A DNA stretch of 64,000 bases from assembly GCF_030161875.1 (NCBI RefSeq), contig NZ_BSVA01000001.1:2604001-2668000 (forward strand). Reading direction: 5' to 3'. Shown one piece after another: positions 46,215-56,905 of the stretch (positions are counted from its first letter, which is position 1; the number at the start of each line of letters is the position of its first letter). Position numbers and translations under genes: made by a program. Below the pieces are notes generated by a model. The model was given only the letters and a program-made list of their open reading frames with translations, searched no databases and was not told the origin of the DNA. The DNA comes from Homoserinibacter gongjuensis. GTDB lineage: Bacteria; Actinomycetota; Actinomycetes; Actinomycetales; Microbacteriaceae.

Positions 46215-46802
46215 CGCGCCGAGGGTCGGCGTCCTCGCGCTGCAGGGCGACGTGCGCGAGCACCTCGCGGTGCTGCGTGAGCTGGGCGCGGATGCGGTGA
46301 CCGTGCGTCGTCCCGAGGAGCTCGAGACCGTTTCCGGGCTCGTGATCCCGGGCGGTGAGTCGAGCGTGATCGACAAGCTGAGCCGCACCTTCGGCGTCGC
46401 CGAGCCCCTGCGGAGCCGTATCGCGGGCGGCATGCCGGTGTACGGCACGTGCGCCGGGCTGATCCTGCTCGCCGACGTGGTGCTCGATGCCATCGAGGGG
46501 CAGCAGAGCTTGGGCGGGCTCGACGTCGCGGTGCGACGCAACGCCTTCGGCAACCAGAACGACTCGTTCGAGACCGATCTCGACATCCCGCAACTGGGGA
46601 GCCCGCGGTGCACGCGGTGTTCATCCGCGCGCCGATCGTCGAGTCGGTCGGGCCGGATGCGACCGTGCTGGCCGCGCTCGACGACGGCCGGGTCGTGGCC
46701 GTCGAGCAGGGCAACCTGATGGGCACGTCGTTCCACCCCGAGATGACGCGCGAGCACCGCTTCCACGAGCGCTTCCTCGACCGCGTGCGCGCCGCATCCT
46801 GA
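46204..46802 (+). CDS. pdxT: Pyridoxal 5'-phosphate synthase glutaminase PdxT (frame slip)
   Basis: Glutaminase that feeds ammonia to PdxS. The nucleophile Cys is in [44 protein letters not shown] and the His/Glu site [15 protein letters not shown] are present. GTG 46204 lies inside the last codons of pdxS. The frame slips at 46596-46599 (GGGG for GGGGG) at [15 protein letters not shown]. Corrected length is 199 residues. Confidence 0.95.
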
Positions 46803-46806
46803 CCCC

Positions 46807-46930
46807 TCTGTTGTGCAGGAGTTCTCTGTTGTGCAGGAGTTCTCGGCGCGCGGTCGCTCCTGACCCCTGTATTCACGGGCGTCCTGTCACGCATTCCTGC
46901 ACAACAGACCCGGAGTTCCTGCACAACAGC
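46807..46930. repeat. TTGTGCAGGA direct and inverted repeat array
   Basis: An 18-bp unit TCTGTTGTGCAGGAGTTC occurs twice in perfect tandem (46807-46824, 46825-46842). Two inverted copies of its core, TCCTGCACAACAG, follow at 46895-46907 and 46917-46929, 52 bases on. The four can pair as one long stem or a cruciform. It sits 4 bases past the pdxT stop. Confidence 0.85.
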
Positions 46931-46950
46931 ACACAGCGGCCACCCCTGCG

Positions 46951-46985
46951 GGGTTGGTAGCGCCCGAAGGGTGCGTGTCGAAACG
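46951..46985. repeat. Short palindromic 3'-end element, copy 3
   Basis: GGGTTGGTAGCGCCC-GAA-GGGTGCGTGTCGAAACG: hairpin arms CGCCC/GGGTG with conserved flanks. It lies just after the TTGTGCAGGA repeat and before the next gene. Confidence 0.6.
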
Positions 46986-47009
46986 GCGTCCGTGCGCCAT
47001 GCTCGATGC

Positions 47010-47620
47010 ATGAGCTGGTATGCCGATTTCGGGCCGCGTCGGGCGCGGCAGGTCGTCGCGGATGTTGTGGCGCTCGTGGTCGTGATCGCGGCGATCCTCA
47101 CGGGCGTGGTGGTGCGCAACACGATCGCAGCACTGGGGGCGTGTTCGTGAACCTGCAGGACGCGGGAGCGGGGTTCGAGGGCACGATGGGCGAGATCGGC
47201 GAGCGTCTCGGCGGCGTCCCCCTCATCGGCGATGGCATCCGGGGACCTTTCGATCAGGCGGCCGGTGCCGGCGTGGCGATCGCGGATGCCGGACGCACGG
47301 GTCAGGCGGTCGTGGAGACGATCGCGACGGTTGCCGGACTCGGCTTCGCCCTCGCGCCGATCGCCGTGGTGGTGCTCCTCTGGCTGTGGCCGCGCATCCG
47401 CTTCGCACGGCGTTCAGCCGAGACGCGCGCCCTGCTGCGCCTCGACGACGGTGTGCAGTTGCTGGCGTTGCGCGCACTCGACGACGCCCGTGCCGTGGAG
47501 CTCGCCCGGATCTCTCCGCGGGTGGTGACCGCCTGGCGCGCTGGCGATGCGGAGGTCACGCGGGCGCTGGCCGCGCTCGAGGCACGCGACTCGGGCGTGC
47601 GGCTGCCGAGGCTCGGCTGA
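47010..47620 (+). CDS. Two-helix membrane protein of unknown function (frame slip)
   Basis: A 203-residue protein I cannot assign. One membrane helix near the start ([18 protein letters not shown]), a Gly-rich extracytoplasmic segment with heptad-like order ([20 protein letters not shown]), a second helix ([20 protein letters not shown]) and a basic/acidic helical tail ([19 protein letters not shown]). The frame slips at 47135-47139 (GGGGG for GGGGGG); without correction it is a 45-residue stub. It reads into yebC 46 bases downstream. Confidence 0.72.
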
Positions 47621-47666
47621 GTTCGCCCCGCTAGACTTGCCCGCGGATTTCATTGAGAGGGGCACC

Positions 47667-48428
47667 GTGAGCGGGCATTCCAAGTGGGCCACGACGAAGC
47701 ACAAGAAGGCCGTCATCGACGCGCGTCGTGCGAAGTCGTTCGCCAAGCTCATCAAGAACATCGAGGTCGCGGCCAAGATCGGCGGCGCCGACCTGGCCGG
47801 AAACCCGACCCTGTACGACGCGGTGCAGAAGGCCAAGAAGACGTCGGTGCCCAACGACAACATCGACCGCGCGATCAAGCGCGGTGCGGGCATCTCGGGC
47901 GAGTCGGTCGAGTACCTGAGCATCACCTACGAGGCGTACGGCCCGAACGGCGTGGCGCTCATGGTGGAGTGCCTCACCGACAACAAGAACCGCGCCGCCG
48001 CCGAGGTGCGCACGGCGCTCAGCAGGAACGGGGCGACCCTCGCCGATCCCGGCTCGGTGGCCTATAACTTCAGCCGCAAGGGCGTCATCTCGATCACGAA
48101 GGCCGACGGTGTCACAGAGGACGCGATCCTCGAGGCCGTCATGGACGCCGGCGTCGAGGACGTCATCGACCAGGGCGGCGGCTTCGAGGTCATCACCGAC
48201 CCCTCGGAGCTGGTGGCCGCGCGCACGGCCCTGCAGGACGCCGGCCTCGACTACGACTCCGCCGAGGCCGAGTTCGTGCCGAATCTCAAGGTCGAGGTCG
48301 ACGCCGAGACCGCGAAGAAGGTCTTCCGCATCATCGACGCGCTCGAGGACAGCGACGATGTACAGAATGTCTTCAGCAACTTCGACATCCCGGCCGAGGT
48401 ACAGGCCGAGCTCGACGCCGAGGACTGA
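47667..48428 (+). CDS. YebC/PmpR family protein
   Basis: A 253-residue member of the YebC family, described as transcription regulators and, more recently, as factors easing ribosome stalling. The start [20 protein letters not shown] is diagnostic, followed by AIKRGAGI and [23 protein letters not shown] start; a TAGACT box lies at 47632-47637. In actinobacteria it regularly sits between pdxT and ruvC, as here. Frame intact. Confidence 0.95.
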   Translation: MSGHSKWATTKHKKAVIDARRAKSFAKLIKNIEVAAKIGGADLAGNPTLYDAVQKAKKTSVPNDNIDRAIKRGAGISGESVEYLSITYEAYGPNGVALMVECLTDNKNRAAAEVRTALSRNGATLADPGSVAYNFSRKGVISITKADGVTEDAILEAVMDAGVEDVIDQGGGFEVITDPSELVAARTALQDAGLDYDSAEAEFVPNLKVEVDAETAKKVFRIIDALEDSDDVQNVFSNFDIPAEVQAELDAED

Positions 48429-48452
48429 CGCATCGCCGGCCAGGCCCTGCGC

Positions 48453-49013
48453 GTGCTCGGGATCGACCCCGGGCTGACGCGCTGCGGGGTCGGCATCGTC
48501 GACGTGCTTCCCGATCGGCGCGTGTCGCTCGTGCACGTCGGGGTCATCCGCACCGCGGCGGACGACGAGCTTCCCGCGCGGCTGCTCGCGGTGTCGGAGG
48601 GCATCGCAGCGGCCATCGCGGAGTTCCATCCGGATGCCGTGGCCGTCGAGCGGGTCTTCGCCCAGCAGAACCTGCGCACCGTGATGGGCACGGCGCAGGC
48701 GAGCGGCATCGCCGTGGCCAAGGCGGCGGAAGCCGGCCTGCCGGTGGCGCTGCATACGCCGAGCGAGGTCAAGGCGGCCATCACCGGCTACGGCGCGGCC
48801 GACAAGGCGCAGGTGGGAGCCATGGTCGCCCGCGTGCTCGGCCTGGCCGAGATCCCGCGCCCGGCCGATGCCGCCGACGCGCTCGCTCTCGCCATCTGCC
48901 ACGGCTGGCGCGGGGGAGCGACGGCACCGGATGCCGGAAGCACTGGCGGTCTGACTCCCGCGCAACGGGCGTGGCGCGCCGCCGAGAAGTCGTCGGCGAA
49001 ACGTAGACTCTAG
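48453..49013 (+). CDS. ruvC: Holliday junction endonuclease RuvC
   Basis: Cleaves Holliday junctions moved by RuvAB. The first catalytic Asp is in LGIDPGLTRCGVGIVD, the Glu in AVAVERVFAQQNLRTVMGTA, and the C-terminal Asp pair in PRPADAADALALAICH. 186 residues from the GTG at 48453; the codon before (CGC) and CTG further upstream match the family start (RVLGIDPG), so the true start may be one or two codons earlier at a rare codon. The next gene ruvA has its own promoter. Confidence 0.93.
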   Translation: MLGIDPGLTRCGVGIVDVLPDRRVSLVHVGVIRTAADDELPARLLAVSEGIAAAIAEFHPDAVAVERVFAQQNLRTVMGTAQASGIAVAKAAEAGLPVALHTPSEVKAAITGYGAADKAQVGAMVARVLGLAEIPRPADAADALALAICHGWRGGATAPDAGSTGGLTPAQRAWRAAEKSSAKRRL

Positions 49014-49016
49014 AAC

Positions 49017-49627
49017 ATGATTTCGAGTGTCCGCGGCACGGTGCTGCACGTCGCGGGCGGTGGAGCCGTCATCGAGGTGGGTGGCGTCGGCATGTGGGTC
49101 GCGCTCACGCCCGACCACGCCTTGGGTCTGCGGGTCGGCTCCGAGGCCTTCGTGCACACCGCTCTCATCGTGCGCGAAGACGACCTGAGCCTCTACGGCT
49201 TCGCCTCTCGCGAGCAGCTCGAGCTCTTCGACCTGCTGCGGAGCGTCTCCGGGGTCGGCCCGAAGTCGGCGCTGGGCGTGCTCGCGCAGCTCTCGCCCGA
49301 CGAGATCGCGCGGGCCGTCGCCGAGGAAGACGACGCCCCTTCCGGCGGGTGTCGGGCATCGGGCCCAAGACCGCGAAGCTCATCACGGTGTCGCTCGCCG
49401 GCAAGCTCGTCGCTCCCGCCGCCGTTCGCGCCGGGGCCGCTCTCGTCGCCCCCGATGCGGATGTCGTGGCAGCCCTTGTAGGTCTCGGCTGGCCCGAACG
49501 CGCCGCCTCGGCCGCCGTATCCGAGCTGCTCACGGAGCTCGGCGGTTCCGCGCCGACCGAGGTGCCCGCCCTGCTGCGGATGGCCCTCGGCCGCCTCGGA
49601 CCGCAACGAGCGGGCGTGCGCCCGTGA
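49017..49627 (+). CDS. ruvA: Holliday junction helicase subunit RuvA (frame slip)
   Basis: Binds the four-way junction and loads RuvB. The OB-fold start [20 protein letters not shown] and the helix-hairpin-helix segments [20 protein letters not shown] and [17 protein letters not shown] are present. The frame slips at 49336-49339 (CCCC for CCCCC) between the two hairpin motifs. Corrected length is 203 residues. TAGACT at 49004-49009 lies 7 nt from the ATG, so it may be made from a leaderless transcript as well as from ruvC. Its stop overlaps ruvB. Confidence 0.95.
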
Positions 49628-50662
49628 GCGATCCGATCACGACGCCCGACCCGGAGTCGGAGGCCGAGCTGGCCTTCGAGGGCGCGTTGCGGCCCCGCAG
49701 CCTCGCGGAGTTCGTCGGGCAGTCGAAGGCGCGCGGCCAGTTGCAACTGCTCCTGCGGGCAGCCGAGCTGCAGCAGCGCGCCCCCGACCACATCCTGCTC
49801 GCGGGCCCCCTGGGCTCGGCAAGACGACCCTCGCGATGATCGTCGCCCAGGAGGGTGCGCGGCCGTTGCGCATGTCGAGTGGTCCGGCGATCCAGCACGC
49901 CGGCGATCTCGCGGCGCTGCTGTCGAGTCTCGTACCCGGCGAGGTGCTGTTCATCGACGAGATCCATCGCATGGCGCGCAACGCCGAGGAGATGCTCTAC
50001 CTCGCGATGGAGGACTTCCGCATCGACATCATGGTCGGCAAGGGGGCGGGAGCCACCAGCATCCCGCTCGATCTCGCGCCGTTCACGCTCGTGGGCGCGA
50101 CCACGCGATCCGGCCTGCTGCCCAATCCGCTGCGCGACCGCTTCGGCTTCACCGCGCATCTCGAGTTCTACGACGACAGTGAACTCGACGAGGTGCTCGC
50201 CCGCGCCGCTCGCCTGCTCGGGCTCGATCTGGCGCCGGATGCGCGGGCCGAGATCGCATCCCGCAGCCGCGGGACACCGCGCATCGCGAACCGCCTGCTG
50301 CGCCGTGTGCGCGACTACGCGCTCGTGCACGGCCGGTCCGCCGACCATACCGCGGTGCACGAGGCCCTCGAGCTGTACGACGTCGATCCGCTCGGGCTCG
50401 ACCGGCTCGACCGCGCTGTGCTCGAGGCGATCCTCGCGCGCTTCGACGGCGGTCCGGTAGGGCTCTCGACGCTCGCGATGTCGGTGGGCGAGGAGCCGGA
50501 GACGATCGAGTCGGTCGTCGAGCCCTTCCTGCTGCGCATCGGCATGATCAGTCGCACGCCGCGCGGGCGGGTGGCCACCCCGCGCGCGTGGGAGCATCTC
50601 GGTGTGCGCCCCCGAGTGTGGGGCGGGCGGGCGCCCGGACGCTCTTCGACGATGACGTATGA
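49624..50662 (+). CDS. ruvB: Holliday junction helicase RuvB (two frame slips)
   Basis: AAA+ motor for branch migration. [20 protein letters not shown] leads to Walker [10 protein letters not shown], readable only after fixing the slip at 49806-49810 (five C, six expected). Walker B is LFIDEIHRM, and [20 protein letters not shown] is the sensor region. A second slip at 50607-50611 restores the normal end, RTLFDDDV. Corrected length is 346 residues. GTG start in a GTGA overlap with ruvA. Confidence 0.95.
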
Positions 50663-50737
50663 TTTTCGGGGACCGCGACGCCTCACTCCGTGGGCTGTGC
50701 GCAGTTTCCCCTCATCCCGGAAGGCTCTCCTCTCCTC

Positions 50738-51157
50738 ATGGACTTCACACTGATCCTGCTCGCCGGCCTGCTGGTGGTCATGATCTTCTTCACTTGGCGC
50801 AGCTCGCGGAAGCGCAAGGCGGATGCCGAAGAGATGCAGACCAAGCTGCAGCCCGGCGCCGAGATCATGACGCAGCACGGCATCTTCGGCACCCTCATCT
50901 CGCTCGACGACGAGAAGAACGAGGCGATCGTCGAGACGACCCCCGGCACGCGCCTGCGGGTGCACCGCCAGGTGATCGTGCGCGTGGTCGACCCGGAAGA
51001 GCTCGAGCACGCTGACGACGACGTCGTCGACGAGGCGGATGTCGAGACCTCTGTCGAGGCCGACGACGCCCCCGCCGACACCACGGAGCCGGAGTTCGGC
51101 GAGCGCACGGAGAAGCCCAAGCGCGCACCGCGCAAGAAGCCCACCGAGACCGAGTAG
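50738..51157 (+). CDS. yajC: Preprotein translocase accessory subunit YajC
   Basis: A single-pass membrane protein associated with SecDF. The helix [20 protein letters not shown] is followed by [20 protein letters not shown], the family core, and an acidic then basic tail ([14 protein letters not shown]). 139 residues. The ATG at 50738 is the family start; a GTG at 50690 is in frame but adds a non-conserved stretch. A TATGAT box at the ruvB stop (50657-50662) could drive yajC-secD-secF. secD begins 2 bases after its stop. Confidence 0.92.
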   Translation: MDFTLILLAGLLVVMIFFTWRSSRKRKADAEEMQTKLQPGAEIMTQHGIFGTLISLDDEKNEAIVETTPGTRLRVHRQVIVRVVDPEELEHADDDVVDEADVETSVEADDAPADTTEPEFGERTEKPKRAPRKKPTETE

Positions 51158-51159
51158 CG

Positions 51160-52919
51160 GTGGCGACGCGTAGCACGCCGGTCCGGAAGGCCTGGCGGTC
51201 TCTCGGCTGGCTCGCAGGCATCATCGTTCTGCTCGTCGGCCTCAACACGGCCGGTGCCATCTGGTGGGGCTGGGGGTGGGCCCCAAGCTCGCGCTCGACC
51301 TCGAGGGCGGCACCCAGATCATCCTCACGCCGAACCTCGAAGATGGCGAGTCGGTCACCGACGAGCAACTGCAGCAGGCGAAGGAGATCATCCGCAACCG
51401 CATCGACGCAGCGGGCGTCGTCGAGCCGGAGATCACCACCGAGGGTGGCGACAAGATCATCATCTCGATTCCGGGCAAGAACCCGGACGAGACGACCCTC
51501 CAGCGCATCAAGGCCTCGGCCAAGATGGAGTTCCGCGCCGTGCTGCTCGCCGGTGGACCGGCCAGCTCGAGCGTGTCGCCGACCGACGAGCCGAGTGACG
51601 GAGCATCCGACGAACCCGCCGACGGGGCGACCGAGACGCCGGCGCCGACGGCGACACCCACAGCGACGCCCACCGACGGATCGGACCTCGCCTGGGTGAC
51701 ACCCCAGCTGCAGGAGCAGTTCGACGCCTTCAGCTGTGACCAGGTCGAGGATGCGGGAACGAACGCGGCACCCTCGGATGTGCCGCTCATCACGTGCGAC
51801 CAGGACAGAACCGAGAAGTTCCTGCTCGGCCCCGTCGAGGTCGAGGGTGCCGACATCTCCGACGCCCAGGCGGGTCTCAAGACCACCTCCACGGGTGTGA
51901 CCACGGGTGAGTGGGTCGTCAACCTGAGCTTCAACGGCGCGGGCACCGAGGCCTTCTCGAAGGTCACGACACGTCTCGTTCCGCTCGAGACACCCCGCAA
52001 TCGGTTCGCGGTCGTGCTCGACGGTCAGGTGGTCATCGCGCCGAGCGCGAACGACCCGATCAACGATGGTCGCGCGCAGATCTCGGGCGGGTTCACGCAG
52101 GAGTCCGCGAAGATTCTCGCCGACCAGCTCAAGTTCGGTGCGCTCCCGGTGGGCTTCACCGTCGAGAGCATCGACTCGATCTCCGCCACGCTCGGCACGA
52201 CCCAGCTGCAGAGCGGCCTCATCGCCGGACTCATCGGTCTGCTGCTCGTGTTCGTGTACTCGCTGTTCCAGTACCGGCTGCTCGGCACCGTCACGATCGC
52301 GTCGCTCATCGTGGCGGGGGTGATCACCTACTTCGTGGTGAACATCATGTCGTGGCGCGAGGGGTATCGACTCTCGCTTGCGGGTGTCGCGGGTCTGATC
52401 GTGGCGATCGGATTCACGGCCGACTCGTTCATCGTCTACTTCGAGCGCATCCGTGATGAACTCCGTGACGGCCGCGGGCTCGTCGGGGCCGTCGAGGCGG
52501 GCTGGAAGCGCGCGCTGCGCACCGTGCTCGCCGCGAAGAGCGTCAACCTGCTCTCGGCAGTGATCCTGTTCGTGCTCGCCGTGGGCTCGGTGCGCGGCTT
52601 CGCCCTCACGCTCGGTGTCACGACGATCATCGACGTCATCATCGTGATCCTGTTCACGCACCCGACACTGCAATTGCTCGCGACCACGAGGTTCTTCTCG
52701 AGCGGTCACCCTGCGACGGGCCTCGATCCCACAGCCCTCGGAGCGGTCTATCGGGGGCGCGCGGAGTTCCGGATCTCGAAGGATGCCCGCAGGGCTGGCG
52801 CGAGCCGTGAGGCGGAGCGTCGTCAGACCATCGCCGAGCGCAAGGCGGCCGAGCTCGCGGCGGCGAACGCCGGCAAGAGCAGCTCGAAGCCCTCCACGGG
52901 GAAGAAGGAGGCACGCTGA
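51160..52919 (+). CDS. secD: Protein translocase subunit SecD (frame slip)
   Basis: Part of the SecDF complex, which uses the proton gradient to help pull proteins out of the Sec channel. After the first helix (SLGWLAGIIVLLVGLNTAGA) the family motif APKLALDLEGGTQIIL is regained by fixing the slip near 51281-51284 (CCCC for CCCCC). A large outer domain has a Ser/Thr/Pro/Asp-rich insert (about residues 130-175). The five-helix block with FSLFQYRLLG-like and VAIGFTADSFIVYFERIRDE motifs ends it. About 586 residues. Its stop overlaps the secF ATG. Confidence 0.94.
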
Positions 52920-53934
52920 TGGCCGGACCGTTCCAGCGTCTCGGTAACGACCTCTACACGGGGGCGCGCGGCATCAACTTCGTGGGCAACCGCCGCTGGT
53001 GGTTCCTGCTCGCCGGCATCCTCATGATCGCCTCGGTCGCCGTGCCGTTCGTGCGCGGCGGGGAGACTTCCTCTCCGGCTTCAACTTCGGCATCGAGTTC
53101 CGCGGGGGATCGCAGTTCCTCGTCTCGGAGATCCCCGCGTCGGATGACGGCATCGACACGAGCCTCGCGGAAGACGCCGTGCACGAGGTCGAGCCGAACG
53201 CGGTCGTGCGCGTCAGCACCGTCGGCGACGATGGCGTGCGCGTGCAGACCGACCAGCTCACCGACACCGCGACCCAGCAGGTGACGATCAACCTCCAGGA
53301 GGCGTACGACACCGAATCGGTGTCCGCGTCGTTCATCGGCGCCACCTGGGGCGCCGACATCACCGACAGCGCCCTGCGTGCCCTTGGCGTGTTCGTCGTG
53401 CTGGCCCTGGTGTTTATGGCGCTCTACTTCCGCACCTGGAAGATGTCGATCGCGGCGATCCTCAAGCTCCTGCACGACCTCATCCTGACCGTGGGAATCT
53501 ATGCCGCGACGGGCTGGGAGATCACGCCTGCCGCGGTCATCGGCTTCCTCACGATCTTGGGCTACTCGCTCTACGACACCGTCGTGGTGTTCGACAAGAT
53601 CCGCGAGAACACCGGCGAACTCGGCGACGACTCGACGCGCACCTTCGGCGAGGCGGTCAACCTGGCGGTCAACCAGACACTCGTCCGCTCGATCAACACC
53701 GGTGTCGTCGCGGCCCTCCCGGTTGCCGCGATCCTCGTGATCGGTGCGTTCGTGCTGGGGGCCGACACGCTGCGCGACATCTCGCTCGCGCTGCTCGTGG
53801 GCACCATCGCGGGCACCTACTCGACGCCGGCCTTCGGGGCGCCGTTGTACTCGGTGTTCCGCGAGGGGGAGGCGGAGATCTCCAAGCGCGACAAGCGGGT
53901 GCTGCAGCGCCGCGGAGAGCTCGTCTCGGCGTAG
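52919..53934 (+). CDS. secF: Protein translocase subunit SecF (frame slip)
   Basis: Partner of SecD. INFVGNRRWWFLLAGILMIA is the first helix and GFNFGIEFRGGSQFLV the family motif after it. The slip between them at 53060-53063 (GGGG for GGGGG) must be fixed to join them. The later GFLTILGYSLYDTVVVFDKI and NLAVNQTLVRSINTGVVAAL are conserved. 338 residues corrected. It ends with a short palindromic element, then the relA promoter. Confidence 0.95.
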
Positions 53935-53940
53935 GACGCA

Positions 53941-53985
53941 GGTGTCGAGATGCGTCGCCCGCGCGGGCGAACGCGCCTCGGAGCC
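53941..53985. repeat. Short palindromic 3'-end element, copy 4 (reverse orientation)
   Basis: GGTGTCGAGATGCGTCGCCC-GCGC-GGGCGAACGCGCCTCGGAGCC: central arms CGCCC/GGGCG with flanks that match the family read on the other strand. It lies directly after secF. Confidence 0.6.
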
Positions 53986-54000
53986 ACCGTCCGGTGAGCG

Positions 54001-54025
54001 CCTCGATTCCCTCCTAGAATCGAGG
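54001..54025. promoter_or_regulatory. Inverted repeat over the relA promoter
   Basis: CCTCGATTC (54001-54009) and GAATCGAGG (54017-54025) are perfect 9-bp arms around CCTCCTA. The right arm overlaps a TAGAAT -10 box (54015-54020), 25 bases before the relA ATG. It could be an operator or, if transcribed from secF, a hairpin terminator. Confidence 0.55.
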
Positions 54026-54045
54026 TTCGGGGAAGGACGCGCGCG

Positions 54046-56288
54046 ATGAGCACCGAGACGCAGAGCACGGCGTCGCGTCGCGCCCTGCTGCCGCGCCTGT
54101 TCTCGCGTTCGCAGCCGACCGGGGCCGTCGACCGGCTGCTGAAGACGGTGCGATCGCATCATCCGAAGTCCGACCTCGCCCTCGTCGAACGCGCCTACAG
54201 CGCTGCGGAGCGCGCCCACGACGGGCAGAAGCGTCGCAGTGGGGAGCCGTACATCACGCATCCCGTCGCGGTGGCGCAGATCCTCGCCGACCTCGGGATC
54301 GGGCCGAAGACGATCGCCGCGGCGCTGCTGCACGACACCGTCGAAGACACCGAGTACACGCTCGACATGCTGCGTTCGGACTTCGGCGACGAGATCGCCA
54401 TGCTCGTCGACGGCGTCACCAAGCTCGACAAGCTCAAGTACGGCGACTCCGCGCAGGCCGAGACGGTGCGCAAGATGGTCGTCGCGATGTCGAAAGACAT
54501 CCGAGTGCTCATCATCAAGCTCGCCGACCGTCTGCACAACGCCCGCACCTGGGGTTTCGTGCCGCAGGAGTCCGCTGCACGCAAGGCCCAGGAGACGCTC
54601 GAGATCTACGCGCCGCTCGCCCACCGCCTCGGCATTCAGACCATCAAGTGGGAGCTGGAAGACCTCAGCTTCGCGGTGCTGTACCCGAAGCTGTACGTCG
54701 AGATCGAGAGCCTCGTGCGGGATCGCACGCCGCAGCGCGAGGAGTTCGTGCAGCAGGTGATCGACGCCGTGAGCGAGGACCTGCGGGCATCCAGGATCAA
54801 GGGCCAGGTGGTCGGGCGGCCGAAGCAGTACTACTCGATCTACCAGAAGATGGTGCTGCGCGGCCGCGAGTTCGACGAGATCTACGACCTGGTCGGCATC
54901 CGGGTGCTGGTGGGCTCGATCCGCGACTGCTACGCCGTGCTGGGCGCGATCCACGCGCGGTGGAACCCGGTTCCCGGTCGGTTCAAGGACTACATCGCCA
55001 CCCCCAAGTTCAACCTGTACCAGTCGCTGCACACCACGGTGATCGGGCCGAAGGGGCGCGCGGTCGAGATCCAGATCCGCACCCACGAGATGCACGAGCG
55101 GGCCGAGTTCGGCGTCGCCGCCCACTGGGCCTACAAGGAGCGGATCGCGACGGGTCGCGCGGATGCCTCCGCGCAGGCCGGCGCCGAGATGGCGTGGCTC
55201 GCGCACATCAGCGACTGGCAGGCGGAGACCTCGGACCCGGGGAGTTCCTCGACAACCTCCGCTTCGAGATCGGCGCGAAGGAGGTCTACGTCTTCACCCC
55301 GCAGGGCAAGGTCATCGGACTTCCGGCAGGGGCGACACCAGTCGACTTCGCGTACGCCGTGCACACCGAGATCGGTCACCGCACGATGGGTGCGAAGGTC
55401 AATGGGCGCCTCGTGCCGCTGGAGTCGGTGCTCAACTCCGGCGACGTGGTCGAGATCTTCACCTCCAAGAACCCGGATGCCGGCCCCAGCCAGGACTGGC
55501 TGAACTTCGTCAAGTCCGCCCGCGCCCGCAACAAGATCCGCGGATGGTTCACCAAGGAACGCCGCGAGGAGGCGGTCGACCAGGGCAAGGATTCGATCGC
55601 GCGGGCGATGCGCAAGCAGAACCTGCCCCTGCAGAAGCTCATGAGCCAGGACGTCGTCAACGCCGTCGCGGCGCAGATGCGCTACGACGGTGTCGAAGCG
55701 CTCTACGCCGCCGTCGGTGAGGGCCATGTCTCGACGCAGTCGGTCATCGAGAAGGTGCTCGCCTCGCTGCAGACCGAGGCCGACGACGAGTCGCTGACCT
55801 TCACCCCGAAGTCCCGGGGCCGCGCGCTGCGCTCGAGCGACTCCGGCGTGCTCGTGCGGGGCGCCCCCGACATCCTCGTCAAGCTCGCGAAGTGCTGCAC
55901 GCCCGTCCCGGGCGATGAGATCGTCGGCTTCGTCACGCGCGGCTCGGGGGTGTCGGTGCACCGCTCCGACTGCGTCAACGTCAAGACGTTGTTGGCAGAG
56001 CCGGACCGCATGATCGACGTGCAGTGGGCTCCCAACTCCTCGAGCGTCTTCCTCGTGCAGATCCAGGTCGAGGCTCTCGACCGTGCGGGGCTGCTCTCCG
56101 ACATCACGCGCGTGCTCTCGGAGCACCACGTGAACATCCTCTCGGCGAGCGTCTCGACCTCGAGCGACCGCTTGGCGATCAGCCGCTACGTGTTCGAGAT
56201 GGGTGACACCGTGCACCTGGATCGACTGCTCAACGCCGTGCGCCGCATCGACGCGGTCTACGACGTGTATCGCGTCAACTCGGGCTGA
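54046..56288 (+). CDS. relA: Bifunctional (p)ppGpp synthetase/hydrolase, Rel (frame slip)
   Basis: Makes and degrades the alarmone (p)ppGpp. The HD hydrolase domain ([35 protein letters not shown]) and the synthetase domain ([31 protein letters not shown]) are complete, followed by TGS ([20 protein letters not shown]), helical, zinc-finger ([18 protein letters not shown]) and ACT domains. The frame slips at 55239-55242 (GGGG for GGGGG) just before the TGS domain. Corrected length is 747 residues. As in most actinobacteria it is a single Rel enzyme; intact HD motifs mean both activities are likely. Confidence 0.95.
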
Positions 56289-56847
56289 GCGCCGCACGGA
56301 GGCGCTCACCCGCCGCCCGTTTGCCCGCGAGGTTGCGCCCGCGGTTCATCGCGTGCAGGGCGGCGTCGACCTCGAAGCCGCCGATCTCGGCGAGCCGTCG
56401 CATGACCGCCGCCTCGTGCTCGCCGAAGTGGGTGCGGAATCGCGCGAGATCGACAGCCGTGCGCAGCGGACTCGTGACCGACGCCTCGCCCCACCGCACG
56501 ACGTCGCCGGAGCGCAGGCGGCTCTCGATCACGAGGGGACCGCCACCGAATGGCGGACGCCACCGCGCGGCGAGGTCCACGAGGAACTCGCCGCGCGCGG
56601 GCGGATGCGGCGTCGCACCCCAGATCCAGGCGGCCGTGCCGAGCGCCGCGACGAGGCGCGGCGTGCGCGTGCCCAGCGCCGCGACCGCCCGGGTAGCGGG
56701 CACGGGCGCGACGCCGATGGGCACGTAGCCCTCACCCAGCCGGTATGCCTCTCCGTCGAGGAGCACCGCCTGCAGCTCGACCTCGGGAAGGTCGTCAATC
56801 AGAGGGAAGGGCGCCACCGCACCAGCCTGCTGCACGACGCAGATCAT
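56275..56847 (-). CDS. AbiEi-like antitoxin family protein, orphan
   Basis: A 190-residue protein that resembles the C-terminal part of the type IV antitoxin AbiEi family: [20 protein letters not shown] and [12 protein letters not shown] are typical, with the end [17 protein letters not shown]. The N-terminal winged helix usual in the family is weak or absent. No AbiEii-type nucleotidyltransferase toxin is beside it. It overlaps the relA 3' end by 14 bases, converging. It is probably a housekeeping member of the family rather than an active toxin-antitoxin pair. Confidence 0.6.
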   Translation of the reverse strand: MICVVQQAGAVAPFPLIDDLPEVELQAVLLDGEAYRLGEGYVPIGVAPVPATRAVAALGTRTPRLVAALGTAAWIWGATPHPPARGEFLVDLAARWRPPFGGGPLVIESRLRSGDVVRWGEASVTSPLRTAVDLARFRTHFGEHEAAVMRRLAEIGGFEVDAALHAMNRGRNLAGKRAAGERLRAALSPS

Positions 56848-56905
56848 GCCGGGCGATGTATGCCGATCGGTGGAGAACCGAGGCTGTGGAGAACTGCGCG
56901 GGCGG

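Noticed and set aside
46807-46930. A CRISPR array
   Set aside because: Only two direct copies with no spacer between them, two inverted copies, and no cas genes.
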